Assembly (NCBI RefSeq): GCF_900100955.1
Contig: NZ_FNCC01000001.1
Location: 558,001 to 622,000, forward strand
Direction: 5' to 3'
Length of the DNA stretch: 64,000 nt
Origin: Lentzea fradiae
GTDB lineage: Bacteria; Actinomycetota; Actinomycetes; Mycobacteriales; Pseudonocardiaceae
Part shown: piece after piece, positions 49,868-59,617 of the stretch
Layout: each line of letters starts with the position of its first letter
Numbering within the stretch: the first letter of the stretch is position 1
The notes under the pieces: model-generated
Told to the model about the DNA's origin: nothing
Database searches by the model: none
What the model saw: only the letters and a program-made list of their open reading frames with translations
Translations under genes and position numbers: made by a program

Positions 49868-50539
49868 ATGGGCATCACTCGACGTGTCTTCGTCAGCGGC
49901 GCGGTGGCAGCGCCTCTCGTCGCGCAGCTGGGCGTCACGGGGGTCGCGCACGCGGCCGCCCCCGGCGACCAGAGGCTCACCGCGCTGGACGGGCTGGCGG
50001 AGCTGCGGCTGACGGACGTCGCGCGCACCAGGCTCGCGGACAACGGCATCCAGGTTCAGGCGGTCGCACCGGCCACGCCGATCACCGGCGCCGACGGCAC
50101 GACGGTGGAGGGCGTCAAGCTCACCCCGGAGTACGCCACCGGCACGGTCACCGCCCTCGGGCAGCCCGGGCAGGGCAGCGGGCGGGCGCTCGGCGGGATC
50201 GTGCTGTCGAACTCGGTGGCGCGCATGGAGATGGCGGGCATGCGGGTCCTGCTGCCCGAAGGCGTGGTGTTCGGCTTCCTGAAGGTGGACGACGACTGGG
50301 TGGGCGAGCTGCCGCTGTACGCGGCGGACCCGGCCACGATGAGGGTCGACCTGCAGGCGGGGGCGCCGGGCCAGCCCGTCGTGGTGCGGGGCAACCGCAT
50401 CCAGGCCAAGCCGACCCGGGAGGGCGTCGAGGCGTTCACCGACGCGTTCGGCGTCGCCCTGTTCACCACCGACGACGTGGTGTTCGCCGCGGCGGTCCAG
50501 GGCAACGCCTGGCCGTTGCCCACCCTCCCGGGCGTCTGA
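49868..50539 (+). CDS. Tat-type secreted hypothetical protein
   Basis: 223 residues from ATG 49868. The start MGITRRVFVSGAVAAPLVAQLG is a twin-arginine-like signal followed by ...AHAAAPGD, a clear cleavage site. The mature part repeats TPITGADGTTVEGVKLTPEYATGTV and GRALGGIVLSNSVARMEMAGM; no catalytic motif was recognised. Its stop is three bases from the convergent aldehyde-dehydrogenase gene. Confidence 0.7.
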   Translation: MGITRRVFVSGAVAAPLVAQLGVTGVAHAAAPGDQRLTALDGLAELRLTDVARTRLADNGIQVQAVAPATPITGADGTTVEGVKLTPEYATGTVTALGQPGQGSGRALGGIVLSNSVARMEMAGMRVLLPEGVVFGFLKVDDDWVGELPLYAADPATMRVDLQAGAPGQPVVVRGNRIQAKPTREGVEAFTDAFGVALFTTDDVVFAAAVQGNAWPLPTLPGV

Positions 50540-50542
50540 CGG

Positions 50543-52141
50543 TCAGCGCGGGCCCAGCGTCGTCTCCCTCGGGTCGGTCCTCGTGGTCGCGATGGCGACG
50601 ACCTGGAGGCGGCTGGCGCGCAGGAACGGGTAGGCGGCCTCGCCGTGGGTCCCGCCGCTGTGCCCGGTCCCGCCGAGGCCGGGCAGGAACGGGGCGTGGC
50701 CCAGGTGTGAGTCGTTGACCTTGAGCGTGCCGCCGTTGCGCACCTCCGCCGTGAACCGCCGGATCACCTCGGGGTCCTCGGTCCACAGCGAGTTGCGCAG
50801 GCCGTAGACGTTGCCGTTGAGGAACTCGATGCCGCGGTCGAGCAGGTCGGGGCAGTCCTCGGGCACCACGACCGACAGCAGCGGGAAGAACGTCTCGTCG
50901 CGCACGGCGGGGACGGCGGCGGCCCGTTCGAAACCGTCGACGCGCAGCACGGTCGGTTCGATGAACAGGCCCCGCGGGTCGGGTTCGCCGCGCAGGTCCA
51001 CCTGGCGGCCACCGCAGATCTTCGTGGCGCCCGCGGCGAGCGAGTCCTTCAGGCAGCGGTTGAACGCCGTGGAGCGCAGCACGGGGCTCAGCACGGTGTC
51101 CGACAGCTCGGGGTCACCGGGGCGCAGCTCGGAGGCCGCGACCGCGAGCCGGTCGAGCAGCTCGTCGGCGATGGCGGGGTGGGCGACCACGTACTTCGGG
51201 CTGAAGCACAGCTGGCCGGAGGCGTAGAACGCCTCGGTCAGCGCCGCGGTGGCGTAGCCGAGGTCGGCGTCCCGCCACACCAGCACGCCGTCGTTGCCGG
51301 ACAGCTCCAGGATCGCCCTCTTGCCGCGTTCGACGCACTGGCGTTCCAACGCGAGACCGTGCTCGCTGGAGCCGAAGTAGTAGACGGTGTCGACCAGCGG
51401 GCTTTCCACCCACTGCCGCAGCGTGACCTCGAAGTCGGCGCACACCACGTTGAGCGTTCCCGGCGGGGCGTTCCGCTTCTCCAGCGCCGGGATGATGATC
51501 TCGTGCAGCGCGTAGCTCAGCGAGGTGGCGCAGCTGCGCGGCACGCGGATCACCACGGCGTTGCCCGTGGACACCACGAGCAGGGCGGCCAGGCCGAGCA
51601 ACGGCGTGTTGGCGGCAGGGGCGACGCAGACGACCCCGTCGGGCTGGCGTTGCAGCACGATCCGGTGCCGGTCCGTCGTGATCTCCTGGTGCAGCTGCGA
51701 CCGGGCGTGCTCGAGGCCGTCCGGCCGGTACAGGTGCTCCAGCACGTCGAGCTGCGCCTCAGCCAGCCGCCGCGGGCAGCCCTCCATGCGCAGGATGCGG
51801 GCCAGCTCCTCGCGGTGCGCCAGGAACCCCGAGTACAGGTCCTCGGAGCAGCCGAGCCGGTCCTCCAGTGTCATGGCCTGCAACAGCGGCACCGCGTCCG
51901 CCGCAGCCCGCAGAGCGGCATTCCCCAGCTCCGGGGTGGCCAACGCGACCGAGCACAGCACGTACGGGTGGGCGTGCAGCTCCTCCTCACTGCCCTCGCG
52001 CAGCAGACGGGACAGCCTCGCCGTCTCGGCGCCCACCGGGTCCAGGACGGTGCGCACGCTCATGCCGTAGGCCCGCTCGTCGGTGTCGATGCGCTCACCC
52101 CCGACGTAGAGGGGGAAGTGGCGGACAGCGGTCTGGGTCAT
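50543..52141 (-). CDS. Aldehyde dehydrogenase-superfamily protein coupled to the PKS
   Basis: 532 residues; ATG 52141 overlaps the PKS stop (ATGA). ALDH fold: VVCVAPAANTPLLGLAALLVVSTGNAVVIRVP (cofactor loop), ALHEIIIPALEKRNAPPGTLNVV, LELSGNDGVLVW (general-base Glu position), YASGQLCFSPKYVV (catalytic Cys about residue 312) and ETFFPLLSVV. The long N-terminal ~130 residues and the ELSGND variant depart from common ALDHs and resemble acyl-thioester-reducing members. Coupled translation suggests it releases or oxidises/reduces the PKS product; reductive release as an aldehyde is attractive because the PKS has no thioesterase. This role is inferred. Confidence 0.82.
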   Translation of the reverse strand: MTQTAVRHFPLYVGGERIDTDERAYGMSVRTVLDPVGAETARLSRLLREGSEEELHAHPYVLCSVALATPELGNAALRAAADAVPLLQAMTLEDRLGCSEDLYSGFLAHREELARILRMEGCPRRLAEAQLDVLEHLYRPDGLEHARSQLHQEITTDRHRIVLQRQPDGVVCVAPAANTPLLGLAALLVVSTGNAVVIRVPRSCATSLSYALHEIIIPALEKRNAPPGTLNVVCADFEVTLRQWVESPLVDTVYYFGSSEHGLALERQCVERGKRAILELSGNDGVLVWRDADLGYATAALTEAFYASGQLCFSPKYVVAHPAIADELLDRLAVAASELRPGDPELSDTVLSPVLRSTAFNRCLKDSLAAGATKICGGRQVDLRGEPDPRGLFIEPTVLRVDGFERAAAVPAVRDETFFPLLSVVVPEDCPDLLDRGIEFLNGNVYGLRNSLWTEDPEVIRRFTAEVRNGGTLKVNDSHLGHAPFLPGLGGTGHSGGTHGEAAYPFLRASRLQVVAIATTRTDPRETTLGPR

Positions 52142-55100
52142 CGGTTTTCCTCGGTCTTGAAGTAGGTGGCCAGCGACCTGGCCAGGTCGTCGATGCCGCT
52201 GCTCGCGACCACGCGCATCAGCGGGATGTCCCTGTTGAACCGGCGCCGCATCTTGGTGATCAGCTCGGCGCTCATCAGCGAGTCCACGCCGAGCTGGTCC
52301 AGCGGCCGGTTGCGGTCGATGCGGTCCGGGTGGACGCCGAGCACCTGGGCGAGCGTGCTCACGACGGCGTCGGCGATCAGCACGGCCGCCTCCTCCTGCG
52401 AGGCTTCCCGCAGCCGGTCGAGCAGGTCGTCGTACTCGTCGTCCCCGGTCTGCTCCCCGCCGGCGAGCTCACCCAGGCGCGGCGTCGTCAGGTGGGCGTA
52501 GAGCCTGCGCACCAGCTCCGTGTCGCGGCTCCACACCAGCGAGACCGCCGCAGCGCGCTCGCCGACCAGCTCGTCCAGCGCCCTGCGGACCTCGTGCAGC
52601 GGCAGCAGTCCCATGCCCGCCCTGGTGACGGTCCTCGCGGTGGCCTCGTTGCGGGCCACGTAGCCCACCTCGTCCAGCGCGCCCCAGACGATCGTCTGCC
52701 CGGTCAGCCCACGGGCCCGCCGCGCCCTCGCCAGCGCCTCCAGGAACAGGTTCGCCGCGCAGTAGGCGGCCTGCCCCGCGTTGCCGAACACAGCCGCCGC
52801 CGAGGAGAACATCAGGAACAGGTCGAGGTCGTGGCTCTCGGTCACCCGGTCCAGCACCAGAGCGCCCGCCATCTTCGGGGCGAGCACAGCCTTGAACCGC
52901 TCGGTGGTCAGGTCGGTGGTCATCACGTCGTCGAGCACCATCGCCGCGTGCACCACCCCGCGCAGCGGTGCCCCGGTGCCGTCGATGGCCCCGACCAGCT
53001 CGCGCATCGCGGTCTCGTCGGTGACGTCGGCGGCGTGCACCGACACCGTGACGCCCCGCGCGGTCAGCTCGGTGACGAGGTCCTCGGCGCCGGGCACGGC
53101 CAGGCCGCGCCGGTTGACCAGGGCGACGTGCCGTGCCCCGCGACTGGCCAGCCAGCGGGTCGTCTCCGCGCCGAAACCACCGGCGCCGCCGGTGACCAGG
53201 TAGGTGCCCGCCGGGTCGAGGGTGACGGCGGGAGGCGTGGAGTCCTCGACGGGCGGGCGCCGGTCGAGGGAGATGACCAGCTTGCCGATGTGCCGGGAGT
53301 GCTGGATGGACCGGAACGCGTCGGTCACCCGCGTGCTCGGGAAGACCCGGTACGGCACCGGCCAGCAGCCGCCGGACCTGACCTGGTCGAGGATCCGGTC
53401 CTGCTGGGGCGCGAGCGCGTCGAGCCGGTGCCTGCCCAGCTGGTCGATGTCCACGGCGAAGTAGCTGATGTTGTTCCGGAACAGGCGGAGCGAGACGTTG
53501 CGGTCGCCGTAGAGGTCGCGTTTGCCGAGCTCGACGAACCGCCCGCCCAGCCGCAGCAGCTCCAGGCTGCGGCTGATGAACTCGCCGCCCAGCGAGTTGA
53601 GCACCACGTCGACGCCCTGCCCGCCGGTGACCGCCAGCACGTCCGGCGCGAAGGCCGGGCTGCGGGAGTCGAAGACGTGCTCGACGCCCAGCAGCCGCAG
53701 GAAGTCCCGCTTCTCCTCGGTGCCCGCGGTGGCGACCACCGTCGCGCCGCGCAGGCGGGCGACCTGGATGGCGGCCAGCCCGACACCGCCCGCGGCCCCG
53801 TGGACCAGCACGACCTCGCCCGCGCGGAGCTGGGCGAGGTGGCCCAGGCCGTACTGGGCGGTGAGGAACGCGGTGGGGGCGCCGCTGCCGGAGACCATGT
53901 CGCACCCCGGCGGCACGGGCCCGACCAGGTTCTGGTTCGACACGACGTGCGAGGCGAGCGCGCCCGCCATGAACCCGCACACCTGGTCGCCCGGCCGGAA
54001 CCTGGTCACGCCGGGACCGGTGGCGACGACCGTCCCGGTGCACTCGCCGCCGAGCCGGGTCCCGCCCATCCCGTTCGCCATCACCCAGTCCGGCAGCATG
54101 CCGATCGCGATCAGCCCGTCGCGGTAGTTCAGCCCGGCGGTGTGGACCTCGACGAGCACCTCCTCCCGCCCGGGTTCCGGCATCTCCGCGGACACCCACG
54201 CCAGCCGGAAGGCGGGGCCGGGGTCGCGCACGACGAGCCGGTACGGCGTGGCCGGGTCCCCGGCGGGGGCGGGGGGCAGGTCCAGCAGCCGGGGCACGAA
54301 CCGGCCCTGCGCGGTGAGCACCACCTCGTCCTCGGCGGACGGGTCCAGCAGCTCGCGGACGAGGCCGTCGAGCGGGGCGGCGCGGTCCAGCGAGATCCGG
54401 CGGACGCCCAGGGTGTTGTGCTCGGCGGCGAGAGTGCGCGTGGCGCCCCACAGGGCGGCGTCGACGGGGTCGGTCGCGGCCTCGGGCGCCGGGTGCGCCC
54501 CGGACGGCCTGCCGACCAGCCACAGCCGGGCGTCCGCCGCGGCGGGCAGCGCACCCGCGCTGACCGCGAGCGCGCGGACCAGGTCGAACCGGCGGGAGGT
54601 GGCCTCGACGGCGGAGGCGGGACGCGTGTCGTTCGCCGCGAGCACCACGACCACGTCGGTCGTGGTCCCGTCGAACCCTGCGGCCTCCGCGACCTCGCAC
54701 GCCCACCCGGCCGCGTCCGCGCCGCACTCGGTCAGCCGTGCGACGAGCGCGTCGGCCAGCTCGGCCTCGGTGCCGTCCTCCGGCACGACCACCACGCGCC
54801 CGCACTGCGGAACGGGCAGCGGAGTGGGCAACGCCGTGGGACGCGGAGCCCGTTCGGCCACGGTCACCGAGTACGGACCGTCGTCCAGCACCGTCGTGGA
54901 AGCCGCGAACCCTTGTGACGCCAGCACTTCCCGCCACCGCGCCGGGGACAGCAGCGGCGAGTCCGGGCGCAGGCCGGGGTCGGTCGCCGGCCAGAAGCCG
55001 GGCAGCAGGCCGAACGGCAGGGCCAGGGCGAGCGGGTCGTGCGCCTCCACCAGCAGCAGCCGGCCGTGGTCGGTCAGCGCCTCCGCCAGCGCGGCCACCG

Positions 55101-58100
55101 CCGCCCGTACGTCCCCGGCCGCGTGCAGCGCGGTGCCCGCCACCACCAGGTCGGCCGTGCCGGGCTCCACCTCCGGCCGGTTCAGGTCCAGCTCCCGGTA
55201 CTCGACGAAGTCGTAGCGGCCGAACCGGGCGGCGGCCGCGGTGACGGCGGTCTGCGAGACGTCGGTGAACGTGTAGTGCGTGCGGTCCGGTGGCAGGAGA
55301 GGCAGCAGCGCGGCGGTCAGCGCCCCCGTCCCGCCCCCGACCTCCAGCACCCGCAACGGCCGGTCGGACGGCCACGCCTCGGCCAGCGCGCGCACGACCT
55401 CCGCCGCGGCCCGGTGGTACGGGCGCAGCGTCGGTGACAGCTCCTGGTGGTGGGCCAGGGTGTCGCTGCCGTGGGTGGGGTGCAGCAGGTCCACGACGTC
55501 GCGCTCGCCCCGCAGCAGCTCGGCCAGGTGCAGGCCGGCCCGGCCGGTGAGGGTGAGCTCGGGGGCGTGCTCGGGGAAGTCGGCGACCAGCCGCTCGAAC
55601 TCCGGCTCGGGACAGGGGAGCATCCGCCACCGCGTCCTGCCCTGGAACTCGCCCAGCCACTCCAGCCGCCCCTGGTCGGCGGCGAGACCGGTCAGCGCGG
55701 CGAGCAGCCGGGTGAGGCCGGGGCGCACCCCGGCGGCGAGCAGGTCGTCGGTGAAGAAGACCTCGGCCCCGTCGAGCAGCGTCCGGAACGCGCGCAGGGT
55801 GAACGAGGTGACCATCGCCAGCCGCCTGCGGTGGAACTCCTCGTAAGCGGGGTCGAGCCGTTCCTCCGTGACCGGCAGCGGGCAGCTCACCGCAGCGGCC
55901 GGCGCCGGTCCGCGCGGAGCGGCGCGCAGCGCGGTGGCCTGGCGGCGGACCCCGCGCTTGCCCGGCAGGTCCACCCGCAGGAACCGGCAGTCGAGCAGCT
56001 CCAGCAGGACCGCGCCCGACTCGTCGGTCATCGTGATGTCGGCCGTGGCGGAGGTGCCGGAGATGGCCCGGCAGCGGAAGTGCACGGCGCCCGTGACCGC
56101 CGGGGCACCCCACAGCCGCGCGGAGCCGACCGCCACCGGCAGGTACGAGTCGTCCGCGGTGACCACGCCGCGCAGCATCCTGCCGAGCTGCACCGCGGCC
56201 TGCGGGGCCGCGTCGGTCCAGGCCGGGTGCGCGTGGAACCCGGACAGGTCCAGGTGCGAGCAGTCGTAGTCGGCCAGCACCTCCATGCCGTCGACCCACA
56301 GCCGGGAGAGCACCAGGAACTCGGAGCCGTAGCCCAGGCCGAGCCGTTCGGCGTCGGCGTAGTGCGCCGCCCTGTCGACGTGCCTGCCGCGTTCGGCGAA
56401 GCGGGCCCGCATCGCCGCCAGGTCGAGCGGCGGCGGTGCGGCGTCCACCCGGCGGCGCACCCGGCCGCGCGCGTGGGTCTGCCAGTGGCGGTTGTCGCTG
56501 TTCCTGGTGGCCACCCGGAACACACCGTCCTCTTCGGACAGTGACACCTGCAGCGCCGGCAGCGCCACGTCGTCGTCCGGTTCGACCATCGGCCTGGTGA
56601 TGTGCAGCTCGCACACCTCGGCCGGTCCGTCCAGCACGAGCTGTCCCGCCGCCCAGCCCATCTCCAGGTACCCGGCGGCGGGCATGATGGCGGCACCGCC
56701 CGCCCGGTGGCCCCGCAGCCACGGCAGCCGCGCCGGGTCCACGGTGGACTGCCAGGTCGGGTCGGACACCGCCGCCCGGTCGCCGAGCAGCACGTGGTCG
56801 GGCGCGCTCCCGGAGCGGCTCCACTTGTACTTGTCGCCGACGAAGAACCGCTCGCGCTGCCACGGGTAGCGGGGGAGCGGCACGACCCTGCCCCGCCGCG
56901 GGAAGTGGTGCTCCTCCGGGACGTCCGCACCGGCGGCCAGCGCCGCCTCGACCGCCGTCCGCAGGGCCACCGGTCCCGGCTCGGCCATCGTCAGGGTCGG
57001 CAGCACGGCGACGACGCCGTCCCCCGCCGACCGCTTGAGGTAGGTCTGCAGCACCGGGCGCGGGCCGATCTCGACGAACGTGTCGAACCCCGCGGCCAGC
57101 AGGTGCCCGGTGGCTTGGGCGAACAGGACGGGTTCGCGGATGTTGCGCCACCAGTACCGCGCGTCCATCCGGCCGGTCGGCAGCGGCCCGCCGGAGACCG
57201 TGGAGACGAACTCGGTGGTGGGCGGTTTCGGCGCCAGGTCGGCCAGCGCCTCCAGCACGCCGGTCCGCAACGGGTCCATCGCCGCGCTGTGGAACGGGTA
57301 GTCGAGGTCGAGCGGGCGGCAGAACACCTCGCGCTCGCCGAGCCGGTCGGCCAGGTCGCGCAGGTCCTCGCGCGGACCGGCGACCGTGACGTCGGCGGGG
57401 CTGTTGACCCCGGCGATCTCGACGCGCCCGTCGTACCGCGCGAGCAGCTCCCCGGTCTCCTCCTGCGAGAGGTTGACCGCGGCCATGCCGCCGGTGCCCG
57501 CGGTCTCCGCCTGCGCCCGGCTGCGGGCCACCACGAGCTCGACGGCCTGCGGCAGGTCGTAGATCCCGGCGACGAACGCCGCGGCGATCTCACCGACGCT
57601 GTGCCCGTACACCGCCTGGGGCCGCAGGCCCTGTGCCGCCAGCACCGCGGCGACGCCGATCTGCACCGCGAACAGGACCGGTTGCACCACCCTCGTGTCG
57701 CCCAGGCGCGACTCGGCGGCCCGCAGCTCGTCGGCGACCCGCCAGCCCACCAGCGGTTCCAGCAGGGCGTCGGTCTCGGCGACCACCCCGGCGAACACGG
57801 GGTCGCCGAGCAGCCCCGCCGCCATGCCCTGCCAGGTCGCGCCGTGCCCGGAGAAGGCGAACGCCACCTTGCCGTGCTCGGTCGCGCGCTGAGCAGCGCC
57901 CGGCTCGGCCAGCCGCCGGCGTGCCTCCTCCGCCGTGCTCGCCAGCACCACTCGCCGGAGGGCGTGCTTGCCGCGCCGCCAGGTCGTGTAGGCCAGGTCC
58001 GGGAAGTCGCGGCAGTCCGCCAGTCGTTCGTCCATTGTGGACAAGGCGGCGGCCAAGGCGGCCTCGGTGTGCCCGGACACCACGACCGGCACCACCTTCT

Positions 58101-59403
58101 CGCCCCTGCGCGGAACCGGTGGCGTCTCCGGTGGCGCTCCGAGGACCACGTGCACGTTCGTGCCGCCGAACCCGAAGGAGCTGACACCGGCGAGGGTGCC
58201 GTCACCGGCGGGCCGCAGCCGGTCGACGGTGGTCAGCCCCAGTCCGTCGAAGTCGATGTCCGCGTTGCGCGGGCTCGCGTGCGGCGTCGGCGGGATCTGC
58301 CGGTGCCGCAGCACCAGCAGCGCCTTGCACAGGCCCGCCATGCCGGAGGCAGGTTCGAGGTGCCCCAGGTTGCCCTTGACGGACCCGATCGGCAGCGGCT
58401 CGCCCGACCGCCGCACCCCCAGCGCGGTGCCGATGGCCCGGCACTCCGCCGGGTCGCCGATCGGCGTCCCGGTGCCGTGCGCCTCCAGGTAGACGAGCTC
58501 GTCCGGGTCCAGGCCGAACCGCTCGTACACCTGGCGCAGCAGGCTTTCCTGGGCCTGCGCGCTGGGCAGCACCAGTCCCGCGGTGTGTCCGTCGCTGTTG
58601 GTGCCGGAGCCCTCGACGACCGCGTGCACCCGGTCGCCGTCGGCCTGCGCGTCCGCCAGCCGCTTGAGCACCAGCACCCCGGCGCCCTCCGCGCGCACGT
58701 ACCCGTCGGACTCCGCCGAGAACGGGCGGCAGCGCCCGGTCGGCGACAGGAACCCCGCCTTGGCGAACCCGATGAACGTCATGGGGTTGAACAGCAGGTT
58801 CACCCCGGCGGCGAAGGCGACCCCGCTGCCGCCGTTGCGCAGGTGCTCGCAGGCCAGGTGCACGGCGTTGAGCGCGGAGGCGCACGCCGTGTCCACCTTC
58901 AGGCTCGGGCCGTGCAGGTCGAGCTGGTAGGACAGCCGGTTCGCCGTGTTGGACAGCGCAGAGCCGGAGTTGGTGTACGGGCCGATCATCTCCGGCGCCG
59001 CCATCAGCTGGCCCGCGTAGTCCATGACGGACGCGCCGACGAACACCGCGCTGTCGGAGCCCCGCAGCGACGCGGGGGCGATGCCGGCGTCGTCGAGCGC
59101 CTCGATCCCCAGCTCCAGCAGCAGCCTCTGCTGCGGGTCGATGCTCAGCGCCTCGCGGGGGCTGATGCCGAAGAAGTCCGCGTCGAACCCGGCGACGTCG
59201 TCGAGGTAGCCGCCGGCGAACGTGTAGGACCGGCCGGGGCGCAGCTGGTTGGTGTCGTGGAACCGGTCGAGGTCGAACCGCTCCGGTGGCGGCGGGCCGA
59301 CCACCTCGCGCCCGTCGGACAGCAGGGCCCACAGGCCGTCCAGGTCGGCGACGCCACCGGGGAAGCGGCAGGCCACACCGACGATCGCGATCTTGTCAGA
59401 CAT
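52138..59403 (-). CDS. Single-module highly reducing type I polyketide synthase with C-methyltransferase
   Basis: 2421 residues from ATG 59403. Domains: KS 1-430 (VDTACASA, Cys174; EAHGTGT; KGNLGHLE); AT about 500-830 (GHSVGEIAAA Ser600; YPFHS specificity loop, not a clear methylmalonyl YASH); DH about 870-1150 (HRAGGAAIMP at about 897; HPAWTDAAPQ); MT about 1250-1480 (LEVGGGTGALTAAL); a structural KR-like region; ER about 1720-2060 (AGLNYRDG, HGAAGGVGLAA); KR about 2065-2250 (VTGGAGGFG, Ser and Tyr in FSSAAAVFGNAGQAAYCAAN, LDD B-type motif); ACP (LGVDSLMSAEL, Ser about 2374). All sites look intact. There is no loading module and no thioesterase. This is the layout of fungal highly reducing PKSs, suggesting iterative synthesis of a C-methylated, largely reduced chain. 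Confidence 0.93.
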   Translation of the reverse strand: MSDKIAIVGVACRFPGGVADLDGLWALLSDGREVVGPPPPERFDLDRFHDTNQLRPGRSYTFAGGYLDDVAGFDADFFGISPREALSIDPQQRLLLELGIEALDDAGIAPASLRGSDSAVFVGASVMDYAGQLMAAPEMIGPYTNSGSALSNTANRLSYQLDLHGPSLKVDTACASALNAVHLACEHLRNGGSGVAFAAGVNLLFNPMTFIGFAKAGFLSPTGRCRPFSAESDGYVRAEGAGVLVLKRLADAQADGDRVHAVVEGSGTNSDGHTAGLVLPSAQAQESLLRQVYERFGLDPDELVYLEAHGTGTPIGDPAECRAIGTALGVRRSGEPLPIGSVKGNLGHLEPASGMAGLCKALLVLRHRQIPPTPHASPRNADIDFDGLGLTTVDRLRPAGDGTLAGVSSFGFGGTNVHVVLGAPPETPPVPRRGEKVVPVVVSGHTEAALAAALSTMDERLADCRDFPDLAYTTWRRGKHALRRVVLASTAEEARRRLAEPGAAQRATEHGKVAFAFSGHGATWQGMAAGLLGDPVFAGVVAETDALLEPLVGWRVADELRAAESRLGDTRVVQPVLFAVQIGVAAVLAAQGLRPQAVYGHSVGEIAAAFVAGIYDLPQAVELVVARSRAQAETAGTGGMAAVNLSQEETGELLARYDGRVEIAGVNSPADVTVAGPREDLRDLADRLGEREVFCRPLDLDYPFHSAAMDPLRTGVLEALADLAPKPPTTEFVSTVSGGPLPTGRMDARYWWRNIREPVLFAQATGHLLAAGFDTFVEIGPRPVLQTYLKRSAGDGVVAVLPTLTMAEPGPVALRTAVEAALAAGADVPEEHHFPRRGRVVPLPRYPWQRERFFVGDKYKWSRSGSAPDHVLLGDRAAVSDPTWQSTVDPARLPWLRGHRAGGAAIMPAAGYLEMGWAAGQLVLDGPAEVCELHITRPMVEPDDDVALPALQVSLSEEDGVFRVATRNSDNRHWQTHARGRVRRRVDAAPPPLDLAAMRARFAERGRHVDRAAHYADAERLGLGYGSEFLVLSRLWVDGMEVLADYDCSHLDLSGFHAHPAWTDAAPQAAVQLGRMLRGVVTADDSYLPVAVGSARLWGAPAVTGAVHFRCRAISGTSATADITMTDESGAVLLELLDCRFLRVDLPGKRGVRRQATALRAAPRGPAPAAAVSCPLPVTEERLDPAYEEFHRRRLAMVTSFTLRAFRTLLDGAEVFFTDDLLAAGVRPGLTRLLAALTGLAADQGRLEWLGEFQGRTRWRMLPCPEPEFERLVADFPEHAPELTLTGRAGLHLAELLRGERDVVDLLHPTHGSDTLAHHQELSPTLRPYHRAAAEVVRALAEAWPSDRPLRVLEVGGGTGALTAALLPLLPPDRTHYTFTDVSQTAVTAAAARFGRYDFVEYRELDLNRPEVEPGTADLVVAGTALHAAGDVRAAVAALAEALTDHGRLLLVEAHDPLALALPFGLLPGFWPATDPGLRPDSPLLSPARWREVLASQGFAASTTVLDDGPYSVTVAERAPRPTALPTPLPVPQCGRVVVVPEDGTEAELADALVARLTECGADAAGWACEVAEAAGFDGTTTDVVVVLAANDTRPASAVEATSRRFDLVRALAVSAGALPAAADARLWLVGRPSGAHPAPEAATDPVDAALWGATRTLAAEHNTLGVRRISLDRAAPLDGLVRELLDPSAEDEVVLTAQGRFVPRLLDLPPAPAGDPATPYRLVVRDPGPAFRLAWVSAEMPEPGREEVLVEVHTAGLNYRDGLIAIGMLPDWVMANGMGGTRLGGECTGTVVATGPGVTRFRPGDQVCGFMAGALASHVVSNQNLVGPVPPGCDMVSGSGAPTAFLTAQYGLGHLAQLRAGEVVLVHGAAGGVGLAAIQVARLRGATVVATAGTEEKRDFLRLLGVEHVFDSRSPAFAPDVLAVTGGQGVDVVLNSLGGEFISRSLELLRLGGRFVELGKRDLYGDRNVSLRLFRNNISYFAVDIDQLGRHRLDALAPQQDRILDQVRSGGCWPVPYRVFPSTRVTDAFRSIQHSRHIGKLVISLDRRPPVEDSTPPAVTLDPAGTYLVTGGAGGFGAETTRWLASRGARHVALVNRRGLAVPGAEDLVTELTARGVTVSVHAADVTDETAMRELVGAIDGTGAPLRGVVHAAMVLDDVMTTDLTTERFKAVLAPKMAGALVLDRVTESHDLDLFLMFSSAAAVFGNAGQAAYCAANLFLEALARARRARGLTGQTIVWGALDEVGYVARNEATARTVTRAGMGLLPLHEVRRALDELVGERAAAVSLVWSRDTELVRRLYAHLTTPRLGELAGGEQTGDDEYDDLLDRLREASQEEAAVLIADAVVSTLAQVLGVHPDRIDRNRPLDQLGVDSLMSAELITKMRRRFNRDIPLMRVVASSGIDDLARSLATYFKTEENR

Positions 59404-59617
59404 CCGGCCATGATGTCGCCGCCGCGGTGCACGACCCGTCCCGAAGCGGGGGTTCACCCGAACCTCCACTCCACCAGGTGACATCCAGGCGTTGATCACC
59501 ACCCGAACGGCTGGAGCGGGGGCTCGCCGGGTTTCCGTCGTACCGGGGCGCCCCGAAGTGCGTCTCACTTCGCACTTTTCCGGCCCCTGCGGCGAATCCG
59601 GACCTAGTGTGGTGATC
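59404..59617. promoter_or_regulatory. Divergent promoter region of the PKS and serine-hydrolase genes
   Basis: 214 nt. TAGTGT at 59605-59610 is a good -10 placed 7 bases before the ATG at 59618, so the serine hydrolase mRNA is probably leaderless. No clear PKS ribosome site other than GGCCGG. Confidence 0.4.

Noticed and set aside
51868-54918. Long open frames antisense to the PKS (up to 1016 residues), also at 56602-59481
   Set aside because: They mirror GC-rich codons of the PKS, are full of Gly/Arg/Ala/His and contain no domain; the PKS strand has intact motifs throughout.
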